A program made the translations under genes and the position numbers. The notes below the pieces were generated by a model. It saw only the letters and a program-made list of their open reading frames with translations. It was not told where the DNA came from and searched no databases. Below, one piece after another: positions 23,204 to 35,937 of a stretch of 64,000 bases of DNA. Each line of letters starts with the position of its first letter. Position 1 is the first letter of the stretch. Location: assembly GCA_024364735.1 (NCBI GenBank), contig JAGFNQ010000948.1, positions 23,554-87,553 of the forward strand. The letters are read 5' to 3'. The DNA is from Boesenbergia rotunda. Lineage: Eukaryota > Streptophyta > Magnoliopsida > Zingiberales > Zingiberaceae.

Positions 23204-24087
23204 CACACCAACCATCTCTGCCCCTATCACACTCGGTGAGGTGTTGAATTGTTTGCTTACCTGCTATATTCTTTATTTACGCTGCCTTGCAGTTTAATAA
23301 ATAAAATGAGTAAATGAAATATTACGCGGAAAGCGCTGAACCCTTACCTGAGCAAAACCCTACTACCCTCCACGGTGAGTAGGTTTGGCCTCGGTGCAGC
23401 ACATGCCCGGCCAAGAGCTGCAAAACCCTACTGCCTCTCGGTGAGTAGGCTTGGCCTTGGTGCTGCACATGCCCGACCAAGAGCTACAAAACCCTACTGC
23501 CTCTCGGTGAGTAGGCTTGGCCTCGGCGCTGCACATGCCTGACCAAGAGCTGCAACACCCTAATGCCTCTCGATGAGTAGGCTTGGCCTCGGTGCTGCAC
23601 ATGATCGGCCAAGAGCTGCAAAACCCTACCGCCTCTCGGTGAGTAGGCTTGGCCTCGGTGCTGCACATGCCCGGCCAAGAGCTGCAAAACCCTACTGCCT
23701 CTTGGTGAGTAGGCTTGGCCTCGGTGTTGCACATGCCCGGCCAAGAGCTGCAAAACTCTACTGCCTCTCGGTGAGTAGGCTTGGCCTCGATGTTGCCCAT
23801 GCCCGGCCAAGAGCTGCAAAAACCTACTATCTCTATGGCCGGTGTGTTTGCTACTTCGCCCTTTTAAGTCAAGAAGGAACCTGGGTTCCTCACATTGAAC
23901 TGGGTGGTGGCTATGTAAGCGGCTGGCTCCTCGGGCCGGGAGCTAACATTTTAAGAATAAGCAAACATGACAAGAAATTACTCAGGACACAGGAAGTCAG
24001 GAGATGCTTTCATGCACGGCTCAAACGATTACATATCTAACCCACCACGACAAAAGAACAAACTATGACAAATAAAGAAGGCGCAAC
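23204..24087 (+). repeat. 3' region of element E with a 66-bp tandem repeat
   Basis: From about 23356 to 23830 a unit of 66 bp repeats about seven times (gagtagg recurs at 23377, 23443, 23509 and 23575). Because 66 is a multiple of three, the array is open in frames on both strands (23363-23800 minus, 23573-24040 plus). These repeated peptides look like a by-product, not a gene. Tandem repeats after integrase are common in Tat elements. The remaining sequence to 24087 shows no gene. Confidence 0.85.
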
Positions 24088-25902
24088 TGTTAGTAGGAGC
24101 CCTAGAGCCAATTATGTGATAATTGACTAGGGACTTTTTGTATCATATTCTATCATTAATAAAGGCATATTTGGTTATTATACTTACTTTATTATTTGTG
24201 TCAAATAACTAAGTATAATAATGTCCTTGGGTAGTAGATTCTTATCTACATCATATCGATTGGTTGAATCGATAGTGAGATAATGTAGAGAACACTACAC
24301 TAAATTATTCCTAGTCAAGCAATAATATTCAAGGACAATATTAATGCATGGAGACTAGCATATAGGTCAATTGATGACTTGAGCTCACAAATCATGGATA
24401 TGCGATATCAAGTTGGCACATGAGTATATATTAGAGAATGTGTACTGAATTGACCCGCCACGAGAAAGTTTCATAGATTGTCATATGAGTGTCATAAACT
24501 TTCTCATGTGACTATTAGTGTGAATAGTCCTTAGACCTGAAGTCACTACAGTTCCCTACATAAGGAGTTATGTACTTTGCTATCGTTAAACGTCACCTGT
24601 AACAGGGTGAACTATAAAGGTGATCACTGGGTATATAATGAATTATGCGGAGGGATGTGAGTGATGTAAATGAGATCTATCCCTCCCATATGACGGGAGT
24701 GATATCTGTGGGCCCCTTGATCGAGTAAGACTACTAAAATGCATGCCCATGCTCAAATGAGTCAATATGAGATATTGAGCTCATTTGTTTGAGTGAGTAT
24801 ACTCGAGGATCAAGAAACACAAAGATTGATCGAGGATGACATAGTCTATACCTCATTGGTCAATCTAGATATCAAGGATAGAAGGACAAGATTATCATAG
24901 TCACAGAGGTTTAGTCGGATCTCGACTTTTCTTGTTACTTGGGTAGCAATAATGCATTGCTAGATGCCGCTTATTGCTTATGTGTCTAAAGCGTTTAGGC
25001 GCATTGCCAACGTCACGAGAACCTATTGGGTCACACACTAAGGACATGATGCTTCGGGAGTTCGGGAGCTCAGGACAGGAGCTCGAGAGACTCGGGTCGG
25101 GAGCTCGGGTTAGGAGCTCAGGGACTTGGTCGGGAGCTCGGGTCAGGAGCTCAGGGACTTGGTCGGGAGCTCAGGCTAGGAGCTCAGGAGACTTGGTCAG
25201 GAGCTCGGGCTGGGAGCTCGGCAGACTGGGTCGGGAGCTCGGCAGACTGGGTCGGGAGCTCGGCGACTTGCTCGGCAGACTTGGTTGGGATCTCGGGAAC
25301 TTGCTCGGGAGACTTGGTTGGGAGACCTGGTCGGGAGCCCAAGAGGCCCGAGCGGAATTGCAGGAGAAATTCATTAAAGTGTTTAATGAATGAAAGAGAA
25401 AAGTCTCTCTTTATTGGATGAAGAGAAGGTGAAGAGTCACATGAAAAGATGTGCTCTTTATTGGCTTTAATGAATGGAAGCCAAAGAGACAAAAGACTAT
25501 TCATATTCATGGGATGAGTATAAAAGAGGGTCTAGTCATTTTGAATGACAAGTGAGTTTTCCCTTCTTCCCTTCCTCTCTTCTTCCTCTTGGCCGAAACC
25601 CTTTTTGGGTTCTTGGTGGTCTTGTGAACTACCTCAAGTTGCTAGCACAACTAAGGTAGTTCATCGTGAAGTTGAGAGATCGTGCCCGTGTGGATACGAA
25701 TAAAGGCACGGATACTTGAATGTGCAAGAGATCTGGCGCATCTTGGATGAGCGGGATAAGCGAAAGGGCACACTCCAAAGGTATACATTTAGATAAATCT
25801 ATTAGATAGATGAACTTTGTACGAGGTTTTCTTTCACATGGATCGCTCGAGGGATCTTGTTTCCACTGCATTTTATGTTTATGGTACTGGGAGATCCCAA
25901 CA
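24088..25902 (+). repeat. Solo LTR F (copia-like), TSD GCAAC
   Basis: It starts TGTTAGTAGG and ends GATCCCAACA, and is flanked by GCAAC on both sides (24083-24087, 25903-25907). There is no primer site, internal region or second LTR, so it is a solo LTR left by recombination. A TATA box lies at about 25519 (TATAAAAG). Upstream of it, 25067-25335 is an array of GGAGCTCGGG-type units built on the palindrome GAGCTC. ORFs through that array are artefacts of the repeat. Confidence 0.9.
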
Positions 25903-25907
25903 GCAAC

Positions 25908-26234
25908 AAACGAGGAGTGACCAAGGAGGCAAGGCCCAGGGCAAGGGAGAATCCTATAGTTTCTGCTCTTCAGGAGTGAGCTCGTTCCAAACCTAGCTGA
26001 CACTCACAACGCTCAAATTTGCATCGGGCTTCAGCAATTGATCCTTCTTCAACTGGTTGATGGCGCCATTGAAGCCCTGTTTGAGGCGCTTCAATGCCTG
26101 CCCGGCTAAAATATCACCGTACTCGTCAGACTGCAGGAACATAGCCTTGACCTTCGCCTCGGCTTTGGACAGTTGGGTTGCATGTTCAATCTTCTATTTC
26201 TGTAGCTTAGCCGCAACCTCCTCCTTGACAGCCT
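25908..26234 (-). pseudogene. Antisense gene of element E, C-terminal fragment
   Basis: On the minus strand the sequence encodes a Lys/Glu/Ala-rich coiled coil with a motif QSDEYGDILAGQALKRLKQG near 26040-26135. One or two stops interrupt it. It continues the gene whose N-terminal part is at 29182-31500 and is separated from it by the Athila solo LTR. Related coiled-coil tails are found in antisense ORFs of plant Tat elements. Confidence 0.65.
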
Positions 26235-29181
26235 TGATGGCCCTCAAAATAGGTTGTCACGAAATATGGGTCATCAAATTTAAATATTTATAAATGCTGG
26301 AAACCCTTTTTGCAATCAAAATATGAAAACGTAGTAAAGGGGCCACAGGTCATATTTTTCCTAGGGCTAGTTGATGTTGTGTGATTCGAGCTTGTATTTA
26401 TGTGTCATTTAGGAATTTTGGGTTTCAAATCAAATTTGGGTTTGGATTGCAAGTAGAACTGGGAAAAGCAATGAAAATGAAGGAACTTAACTAATAAACT
26501 AAACAAATGATATCCAGTGATAACTCAACCAATAGACCACTTAATCAACTAAAACACTTACCCAATTTCTGGAAAATGAATCTGATTTCAAGTGTAAAAC
26601 AATTGCTAAGCAAATGCATCTAAACAGGGCTGCAATCTTTAGTTGAAACTAATGCAAGATTATAAACCTAACTTCAGGAATAAGACTTGATACAAAGTAA
26701 GGCTTTGAAACAAACTTGATACTCAATTATTCAAACTTATGTGCCAATACAGTAATCTGATACTAAGTGCAGGGATTGGACTGATCAATTTAGTTTTGGA
26801 AAAACACAGCTGCTAGTGAAGAGAATTGCAGAAATAAATGAAGAAATTCGAAATCTGAGGCCTGATCAATCAAAACAGACCTATTGCAGAAATAAAATGA
26901 AGGAAATCAGATTCATGAAGCAGAAATGCAGCTACAAGATGCGATGCAAAATCAGACCAACAGCTGATGTGAAGCAATTAGATGTGAGATTAACAACTCG
27001 GGTGCAGGATTCATCAACCAATACATGTAGAAACAAACTCTGGTGGAACAAAATTCAGAAACTAAACATGATGTGCAGAAACAACTTGAAGGCAGAAATG
27101 AAATGCAGGCTTTCAGGGAAACGAATGCAAAGATTTCAGCAGCCAATTGAATGCAAAAACTAACATATAGCTGAGATCAATTTCCCCAAACTAGTGTTCA
27201 GACACGATTCAGAAACCATCAGCTAAGAATTTCAGAATTGGACTCTAAATTGCAGAAATGGAGTTGCAGAAATTATCCCAATTGATGTGCAGAAATGGAT
27301 CCAATGCAAAACAAGAGTGCAGAAACTTCAGCACAAGATCAAAGCTTAAACAACAAACCTAGTTCAGAGTCTAAGGCACCAAATGAAATGTTTCAGCAAT
27401 GATCATGATGCACTAATGTTCACTAACAATGCAACTCAAAACCTGTTACTCAGTTCATGCAGAAATAAATTGAAATTTCAGAAATGTATTTCATACACAT
27501 TACAAGCTGAGCTAACAATTCAGAAATAAAACCGAATGGGAAACAAACTCAGATCTCATGCATTAACATACTAAATGCTATCTTCAATTACAGGGAATAA
27601 ACTAAACACAAATCTAATTGGAAATAAACTGAAATTTTCGAAACTGACAAAAAATTGCAGAACAGGGCTGAAACTGGCTGATACGCACGCAGAAAACTTG
27701 ATACGCAAACATGACATTGGAAAGAAAATGAAATCAAGTGAAGTATTAACTAAATAAGCTATCCAACTAATGGAAGTACAGAATTGACCCACTAATTAAA
27801 GCAGAATAAATCTAGAACCGAAACTAAAACAACTGATGGAGAATTTCAAAAACAGAAATAACTGCAGAAATGAAATCTACTGCTAATAACTGAATTTAAC
27901 TAAGACTAAGCCTCAATCTCTCATCTCAACTCAAGAAACCCTTGCTGTCACTCAAGGATGAGCCTCGAATTGAGAAAGAAACAATCCATACAAGAAAATT
28001 ACAGCAGCTGGAATAAAATTTAGAAGTGAAGTTATGGTAGAATTGAAACTGCAGCTAAATAACTGAAATACAATACAAAATCTAAACCCCAATCACTCCA
28101 TTAGCTCAAGATCTCCTTGTTCATCACGCAAGGGCTGGCCTCGAACCCCTAAGCTCAGCAATTCACTGGGGAACTGAATCTGCGATCCATTTCAGCTCAA
28201 ATTCTATTCAAGATGGAAAACCCAATCGATTTCTTCAATTCAGCCTTGTCTGATTGAACTGAAGGTGCGGGAATGATCCGAGCTTATCCGAGAACCCCTC
28301 CAGATAGCTTGGATTGATGTAGAACTGGACAAAACTGAAATCGAAGCAACCAAATGCAGAGCTGAGGAAACCCTCACTCAGCTCTGTTCTTGCCCTATTC
28401 TGAGCTGAAATCTCCACAAATTACTCTCCCTAGTGACCTCGAACTCGATCTAAGTGAAGAATAGAGGTGGTCGCACCCCTTGGATTGAAGAAACTAGCTG
28501 AAAAGATGAAGAACACGCGAAGAAGGAAGAACAGTGCGGCGGAGACGCGACGACGCTGAAGAGCTGGGAAATTTTGATTAAATACTTAACAATGGACGAC
28601 CCAGATTGATCAGATGAAATCCAACGGCTAATCTTGCTTTGATTTAATCCAAACTTTGATGATGATGATCAGGGGTCAGGATCTGCCTTATGATAGCTCG
28701 GATCCTCCAGATTTGCAACGGATGGTCCAGATCAACATAATCTTTGAATGGACGATCTAGAACCCTCTGAGCATGATCCAACGGTTGAATGAGCTCTGAT
28801 TGGGATGAAACCTTCAGATCTTGATCAGAATGCTTGATCAGTCCTAACCCTAGCTTGGATTGCTTCAGATGGTTCCGGATGGCTCAGATCTAGCCGCTTT
28901 TGAATCGGACGACCCAGATTAATCCGAAGCTTGATAACTCGATCTGGGTCCACTTCCGACTCAAGTTTGACCCAGTATGCCTTAGGTCCATGAACCTTTC
29001 ATGCCTACAAAAATAGATCAAAAATTTAGTGGTAAAATAATTCAAAAATATCAAGATTTGCAATTAAGTCCAAAATAGAAGTAAGTTCTAAAACCTAGGG
29101 TAATTTCTCAATTAAGTAAGTAAAACATGGGTCAAATATGGATTTTAGCAACTAAAATAATCAATAAAATGGTACTTATCA
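26235..29181 (-). repeat. Athila solo LTR, TSD AGCCT/AACCT
   Basis: The ends TGAT and ATCA and many internal blocks match the Athila LTR at 6852-9376. Flanks are AGCCT (26230-26234) and AACCT (29182-29186), a target duplication with one change. There is no internal Athila sequence, so it is a solo LTR. At 2947 bp it is about 420 bp longer than the other copy. The orientation is the same as the Athila element at the left of the window. Confidence 0.88.
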
Positions 29182-31500
29182 AACCTTCAGCTCCACCACC
29201 TCCCGGGACAAGCAATCTTGAGCCCCCAATACTTCCTGGAGCTTCTAAGTAGCGACAGACGCCTGGTCCTGAGCTTGAGTGACTTTGTCTTGAAGGTCGG
29301 AGGCATAAGAGGCCGATAACTCCAGGTTGTACTCTTTCAGAGCCAGTAAGTGCTCCCATTCCTCATTCCTACCCTCCAGAGCTTTCTTCGAGGACCCCAG
29401 GAGTTGGACGTGATCGAACAACTCTTTCGTCTGAGCCTGAAGCTGCTCCCACTCCTGGGACAGTTTCTACAAGTCCTCGGTGAGAGCTTAGTTCCTCTTG
29501 GACCCGAGGAGTTCCCGGAACTTGTAACCATGCAAGGTATCCTCAGAGGCCAGCAAAGTAATGAGATAATTCTCGACCTTCACCCTCAGAGCCAGGCTGA
29601 CTTCCAACTGCAGGAGGCCCGCCTCGTGGGCACAGCCAGCCTCCGCTTCTGTTGTCGCTACTCACTAGAGAAGGTCTTTAGTGACCCCCCCCCCCCCGGA
29701 GAGCAACAGGTGGCTCGTAGCCGCATAGTTGGAGGCGACCTACGATGCGGAACAAGGACGGTCAGAGCAAAACAACGGAACAAAGGGGAAGCGTTGAAGC
29801 ATAATAACCATTGGTAGGGAATGGTGTAGCCTGCCCAGGTATCGGGCTAACCCAGCTGACCGCCCCAGCTGAACGGGAGGAGAGAGAATTTTCTCAGCAG
29901 GGCGTCCTGATTGGTCGGGGATGTCTCGCGGGTCGGGGACGTCCTCCTCCGAGCTAGACCCTATCTGCAGACCACTTGGGGGGTGCCCTTTATTCGGATT
30001 GATTGGGAGCCTTTTGTCTCCATTTTCTTCGCCACGGGGACCTTCTGGCGTGAGCTGGGCACGTCGAGTGAAACCTCCTTGTCGTGGTGAGCAGCAGGAG
30101 GGTCGGCCGAAGTGGTCAAGTCACGGGCGATAAGAGCGGTGGCCGCCACTGCGGGAGGAGGAGGCTCTTCCCGAACTCTCTGGGACAGGGGCACCATGCC
30201 CTCTTCATCAAGGGAGGGCAGAGGCTCTGAGACTAAACCCTTCTTTAACCTCTTCAGGGGGCGAGACTTCAGGACCAACCGCTTCGACCATCTCTTCTCG
30301 GTAACCTGGGTCTCTGGTTGCTCGGCAGGGGGAGGGGGTGCAACTTCTTCATCTGCCGCCATGAGGGGAGATGAGGGAGAACCCCCTTCGAGGCCAGTAG
30401 ATAGTTCGGCTACTCCAGTATTCGGGGGGCCTTTGAGGGTTCTCGTTCCTCCGATGGTGCAATCGCTTCCTCGTAGCCCTCGGCTGAAATACCCACCAGA
30501 GTGAAAGAAGTGGAAGTAGGAACCAGCGCCTGCTCATTGGCTTGTTCCCACTTCAGGAACCGGTTCATAGCTCGGGAAATCATAATGTCATCTGTAAAAT
30601 AGAGACAAAAGGGAAGAAGTTAGAATTAACAAGGGAATGTGCAAAACAGAGGGTAACTTACGAAGGCTGGAGCTAAGGCTCGTGACTTTCGGGCTGAGCT
30701 CGACCCGGTAAAGGAGCTCCTCGCACTGCACCATCTGGAGGCCGTGAAACTCCATCCTTGCTAGGATACCCCTGACCCTCTGGTATCCCGCATCCTGTTG
30801 GAAGTCGCCGAGATCGGGGATGGGTGGCAGGCTCTCCGTCCAGTTGATAGGACTGAAGAGACGCTCAGGGAGTTGGATATAAAAGAACCGCTCTTTCCAT
30901 CCCTTGTGAGAGGAAGAAAGGCCCCCCAAGAACCTATGATCGGCACGGGCGGTAAAGCCAAATACCCCCTGGGAGCCAACCGGAACAAAGAAAAAATGAA
31001 AAAATCGAGGAGGGGGGGGTCAGAGGGATGTCAAAAAGTCTGAAGAGGACAAACGCCCCAACCATCTGGGCAAAAGCATTTGGGGCCATTTGGTGAAGAG
31101 GGATCCCAAAGTATTGAGCGACATTCATGAAAAATGGGGGATAGGGAAACAAAGCCCTAATTCTACTTGCCTTAAAAAGAAGGTGAAAAAATCCGTAGGA
31201 GTCTCTACGGATGATTGTCCCAAGGCCGAAACTCTCATCTCCCAGCCCTCCGGGATCCCATACTTTCGACAGGCGGCTTGGAGGGATTCTAACCTAGGGG
31301 CTTTCGTTGACGCTTCAGGTCTTCTTTTTCTTCTCTACTGGACCCATAGGGATCGAAGAAAGCGGAAAACAGAGGAAGACTTACACTCGGAGATGTGGCG
31401 TGACAGCAAGATGAGCAACAGGAGAACGAAGGTGTTCGGAAGCAGATAGGGCAAGGAGACCGATGAGTGCTGTTGCACCCGCTTTTATAGGGAGAAGCCA
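29182..31500 (-). pseudogene. Antisense gene of element E, N-terminal part (PF04195-like domain)
   Basis: Read on the minus strand, 31340-30600 gives, over broken frames, RKYGIPEGWEMRVSALG, then FPYPPFFMNVAQYFGIPLHQ, APNAFAQMVGAFVLFRLFD and LSSSHKGWKERFFYIQL. This pattern is that of the Pfam family called putative gypsy type transposon (PF04195), found in antisense ORFs of Tat/Grande-like elements. A variable Pro/Ser/Arg-rich region follows (30600-29700), then a coiled coil (29530-29182). Frames shift at about 31150 and 30930 and stops are frequent, so it is a pseudogene. It points opposite to gag-pol. Its function in active elements is not established. Confidence 0.7.
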
Positions 31501-31526
31501 TCTATCTATGAACGATAAGAGGATAA

Positions 31527-33771
31527 TGTTGGGACCGGGTGCATGTTGACATGGATACGGGTTCGTAATTTTAAAATTTAATTACGTGCAGCGGAAGGTT
31601 TAGCATAAATAATTTCTCAAATTATTTTAACCACGTATCTAGCATGCAACCTTATGTTGTGGAGACATGATCATACATTTAAAATTTTGCAGAAAGTAAA
31701 CTAATTTACTTAATACCTCGCGTAACTCGTAGAAAGGGACGAGATACAACCGTAGCGTCCCTTGGAAGCTCCGCCTCTATTCGCGTCCACGCCGAGTTTT
31801 CTTCGGGATGACTTCGCAAAGCCACGAGTTTCGTGCCGACAAGAACTACTAGATTCTCCAAAGGCACGACATGAATACCAAGAGAGAGATGGAAAGACTA
31901 ACCACCAAACGAAGAACGGAATCAAGATTCCGGGAGGAAGGAAGGAGTCGCGCCCTCTTCTTCTTCTTCTTCGGCCTCTTCTTGGTGGTGGAAGCTCACG
32001 GGAACCAAAGGGAGGGCCTCTAGGGCCAGCACCACTAGAGGAGGGAGAGGGAGAGAAGGAGAGGGAGAGAAGGAGAGGGAGAGAGGCTAGGCAAGAATCC
32101 TTGATCTCTTGGATTAATTTCCAAGTCTTACCTTGGTACCTTTATATAGTAGCCTCTTAATCGCCAAGTCTCCTCTTAACGGAATAAATTTTTCATAAGA
32201 AATTTATCTTATAAATTTTTCTATGAATTATTCCGTTATGCCAAGTTTTTATTATAACTTAATTTATAATAAAAACAACCATGTCTCCCCTTTTATTATG
32301 GAAAGAAATTTCTTTATATAAATTTCTTTATATAAAATTTCTTTATCATGGTAAATCAATCCATTATTGATTTTATAAAATAAAATAAACCAATCCATGG
32401 TTCATTTTAATTTCCATGAAAAATAAATCCATTTATATAAATTTCTTTATATAAATTTCTTTATCCATAATTTTATAAAACAAACCGCGCTCGGTTTATT
32501 TTATAATTTGAACCAAACAATTTGGTTCTCCCCTTTTGATGTGGCCAGCCAAACAAAGAGGGTGGGGACCCTCTTTGGCCGGCCAAACCCAAGCCGAAAC
32601 CTTACGAATTAAACTCATTTAATTCGTCCAATAAGTCTTCAAAAGACTTAGCCATTTTATGCTTCCGATGCGTCTCTGAAAATTCAGATTCGACTTATCT
32701 CTCTTGATCGGAAAATCTAATTTTCAACTCGTTTTAAATCCCTCGGATTACTAGTAGTGCGTGTGACTAAATAGGCTTTCGATTTATGTTGGTCGTCTAT
32801 AATTAACCAATTATAGAACGATCATGAGTGGTACCTAGTAGTACATCATGATCCCCAATTAATCGAAAGATCAACGGTTGACCTCAGAAATAATTCTGAA
32901 ACCCTTCAGCAGCTTTAATGAATCGTGCCTCATTCCCTTCACCATCTTATACCCACTTGGTTCAGGACACGGTCTATGTGTGTCAGTCCCCACTAGGCTG
33001 ACTACGTCACACCTAGCCCAAGTAATGTCTTTCTCGTCCAATAGATTCTAATTACTCTCATGTATTTCAGAGATTCATACTCTGAACATGTCATGCTCTG
33101 GCCAGAGGCTTCGAGTAACAATCTGACGATAGGCCTTGGGTATACATCTCCTCGCAAGGAGTGGTGAATCCTTTGTAGGCTGTTCAAACATCTTCGGGCA
33201 CTTCGGCTTATACCCAATCATCCTGGGTCCACACCTCCTTGGAGATGCTTGCTTAAGATGTCAAAGTATAAGTCTTCATGACCAAGATGACTTGAACACC
33301 GCAAGTCAAAGGAACATCGCACTTAAGCTGCAGTAAGAACTTCATTGACATATCTATATGTAGATTACCATATGAAGTTTTACAGCTAGTCACTCCAATG
33401 AACTAGTTCCCTTAACTAGCATTCATGTTTATCTCCGGACATCCCAATGTCACCAGCCAGTGAGAATCAGCTGATTAGAGAATAACTCATGCTAGTCTCA
33501 ACAGAATTGATAGTGTCCTGTATTTATCAATTCATCGACTAGGGACAATTTCAATACTTCACAATTGCACATGTAGAGATAATCACTAGTTGTGAATTCA
33601 TCACAAATTCTCTCATGCTATGAATTGTATTGCGGACATTCAGTAAATGAGTTTAAGATCTCAATCAAATACACGAACATGTATACTCAAATAGTGAATA
33701 TTCATTTATTAAAATAAAAGATTACAATCATAAGGCGATTGCCTTAGGACACTTCTCTCATATTACTAACA
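31527..33771 (-). repeat. Solo LTR G (copia-like), TSD GATAA/GATAG
   Basis: On the minus strand it begins TGTTAGTAATATGAGAG and ends GGTCCCAACA. Flanks GATAA (31522-31526) and GATAG (33772-33776) differ by one base. A TATA-like box (CTATATAAAG on the minus strand) lies near 32140-32150. No primer site or second LTR follows, so it is a solo LTR of 2.2 kb. At 32280-32470 it contains several copies of aaatttctttatata. GA-rich repeats occur at 32040-32090. Confidence 0.83.
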
Positions 33772-33776
33772 GATAG

Positions 33777-34181
33777 CACATCAGCGATGCTAATTAGACA
33801 TTCCGAGGAGCCACCATCTGTTACTATCGTCGCTTCGTATGGCCCACGGCGCGTATCAGCGGGAAATCACTGCACAAAAAAGGATAGGGCACGTGGCAAG
33901 GCTACATTCGCCCGGTGACTTGGTCATCATTAAGAAACCCTATGCGCCCTTAAAAGAACTTGGGGCAGCCATTAGGGCGTTGCCTTGAAATTCATGGAAA
34001 GGGGGGACGCATTCAAGGGACTAACCACGGTCCAGGAGTGCGGCTGTTGATTCCTCATACCCAGATGGTCGTCAACAAAGTAGTAAAAGATATAGGGGAC
34101 ACCTGGATACAACTTCTTCACCACAACACTAGTCTAATCAGTCAGACATACCTTCTTCGATCAGACTTGAAAGGAGGGAAT
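33777..34181 (+). other. End of internal region of element E with polypurine tract
   Basis: There is no clear gene here. The purine run gaaaggagggaa at 34169-34180 is followed by one T and the LTR start TGTGATGGGG at 34182, as expected for a polypurine tract on the plus strand. Confidence 0.75.
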
Positions 34182-34256
34182 TGTGATGGGGTTGAGTCCC
34201 ACATGGCTGACGCGTGGGCTGAAGAAGCTGTGAGGCAAGATATAGCGAGTCCAAAC
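34182..34256 (+). repeat. First 75 bp of 3' LTR of element E
   Basis: The segment matches the beginning of the 5' LTR (ggcaagatatagcgagtcca). It is cut at 34256 by the left LTR of element D. The remainder is not found at the other end of D. Confidence 0.78.
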
Positions 34257-34458
34257 TGTTAGATCGTGATCGTCAAACTAGAGGGGGGGTGAATAGCTTT
34301 TCTCCGATTCTCTTCCTATATCGTTAGCGTGCGCAAGCGGAAAAAATAATAACAAAACTATACAACGCTAACACCAACATTTTACATGGTTCGGAGATGA
34401 CGCTCCTACTCCACAGCTGTCCATAAGGTGGACGATCCCTTGATCCTTTGGTGGATCA

Positions 34459-35922
34459 TGTTGGATCGAGAGAACCGATAGTGGGGGGGTGAATATCGGA
34501 AAACGTTCGGATTTAAATTTAAGAGAAATTGCACAACGGAAATTAAAACACAACACACGCAAACACAATTATTTTTACTTGGTTCGGAGCCTAGGTCGAC
34601 TCCTACTCCAAGGCCCACGGTCGTTGACCGTTTACTTTGGGCAATTCTATATGAGGCGCAAAAACAGTTAACACAAATGGATTACAATAGTAGTGTAATA
34701 AGCACAGAATTAAAATATCGCTCTTTTGTTACCGACGTCCGAGGTAGATCGACTTTTCGGAGCGGAGGGACGTCGTAGGCTCGAGATGGGAAGTTTCCGG
34801 AGCAGAGTGCGGGAGCAGAAGAGCGTCGAAGCGTTGAATGAATTGTTGTTCTGAAGCTTGGGGTCGAGGGCCCTTTATATAGCCCTGGGGGCGCCTGGAA
34901 CGTCGGGGGAACCCCCCCCCCCCACGTGGCGGTCGATCTGTCAATAGCTCGGTCAGCGTCTGATCCCTTCAGATTCGAGATCCGTTTTGACCGGGGCGCC
35001 CGGAGCGCTCGGGGTGCCCGCATTGACCGGGTCAAATCTTCATCCTCTTGGCTTCGCGAGGGTGTGCTTCGACAGCTGGCACTGGGGGCGCCCGCGACAG
35101 GCGGGGCGCCCGCGACAGGCGGGGCGCCCGGAGCATCCGGGGTGCCCCGACATATAACTGTCGAGGCGTGTTTTCGCTCCTGCTAACTTGGGTTGACCTT
35201 GGGGGAGCCCGGAACATCCGGGGCGCCCTACTCAGCTTCTGCCTCACTCCTTTGAGGCTCTCTGAGCTGCAGATACTCAGTCCTTCGGTCCTGCATCCAG
35301 GGTTAGTCCAAAAAGCAGTATTATATTATTTTATACAGCCTTAGCTGTCTTGGTTCTGACTTTGGGTCTCCAAAATGGAACCCTAGGTCGAACCGACGCC
35401 TACTGTTCCCTCGACGGGGAACGCGCCCTCACCTACTCCTCTCGGGAGAATGTACCTGATGCCAACCGCTCCTTTGGTTGGGCTTTTGCCTCGCGGTCCT
35501 TCGCCAGGTCTTGGATGCCGAGCTGTCCTTCGCCCGGTGCCTAGCATTCCTTCGCTAGGGCTTCAGTCCCAGGCTGTCCTTCGCCTGGCGCCTAGCAGTC
35601 CTTCGCTAGGGCTTTTCACCCTGGCATTCCTTCGCCAGTGCCTAGCTGTCCTTTGCTAGGGCTTTGTATCCTGGCAGTCCTTCGCCAGGTGCCTAGCAAT
35701 CCTTCGCTAGGGCTTTATATCCTGGCAGTCCTTCGCCAGTGCCTAGCAGTCCTTCGCTAGGGCTTTGTATCCTGGCATTCCTTCGCCAGGTGCCTAGCAG
35801 TCCTTCGCTAGGACTTTGTATCCTGCACACTCAGTGAATATTGTTAGATCACAAACAAACTTAACTTTGAATCCTTTGCCAATATCAAAACAAGGTTCGA
35901 TATGGTGCTTCCTGCACCAACA
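34459..35922 (-). repeat. Element C, left LTR (its 3' LTR)
   Basis: TGTTGGATCG to GCACCAACA. The hairpin array is at 35493-35812 and mixes arm types CCTAGC with GCTAGG, CCTGGC with GCCAGG (35670-35689) and CCAGGC with GCCTGG (35569-35588). GGGCGCCC-type palindromes are at 34886-35230. The TATA box is at about 34873-34881 (plus strand tttatatag). Confidence 0.92.
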
Positions 35923-35937
35923 ATCTCCCCATTTTTG

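Larger units (their letters stand above)
11786..34256 (+). mobile_element. Element E: decayed Tat-type Ty3/gypsy retrotransposon, host of four insertions
   Basis: The plus strand carries a 5' LTR, primer site, a short gag remnant, RT, two RNase H domains, integrase, a long 3' region with an antisense gene, a polypurine tract and the first 75 bp of a 3' LTR. Two RNase H domains and a long 3' region with an antisense ORF are hallmarks of the Tat/Ogre/Grande group. Most of gag and protease is deleted. It is interrupted by element A, solo LTR F, an Athila solo LTR and solo LTR G. Its 3' LTR is broken by element D, and the rest of that LTR is not found after D, so a deletion followed. It is the oldest layer of this part of the stack. 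Confidence 0.88.

Noticed and set aside
23363..24040. Cys/Ser/His-rich repeat proteins from the 66-bp array
   Set aside because: They are open on both strands because the unit length is a multiple of three. No start context or homologue supports a gene.
24974..25510. Repetitive ORFs through the GAGCTC array of solo LTR F
   Set aside because: They result from the tandem palindromes. The region is LTR U3 upstream of the TATA box.
34926..35344. ORFs with repeated RGAP, GASG or GAPAT residues (also at 20361-20735, 40514-40738 and 50296-50805)
   Set aside because: They are translations of the GGGCGCCC palindrome arrays in LTRs. They occur in several frames and both strands, with no codon bias or conservation.
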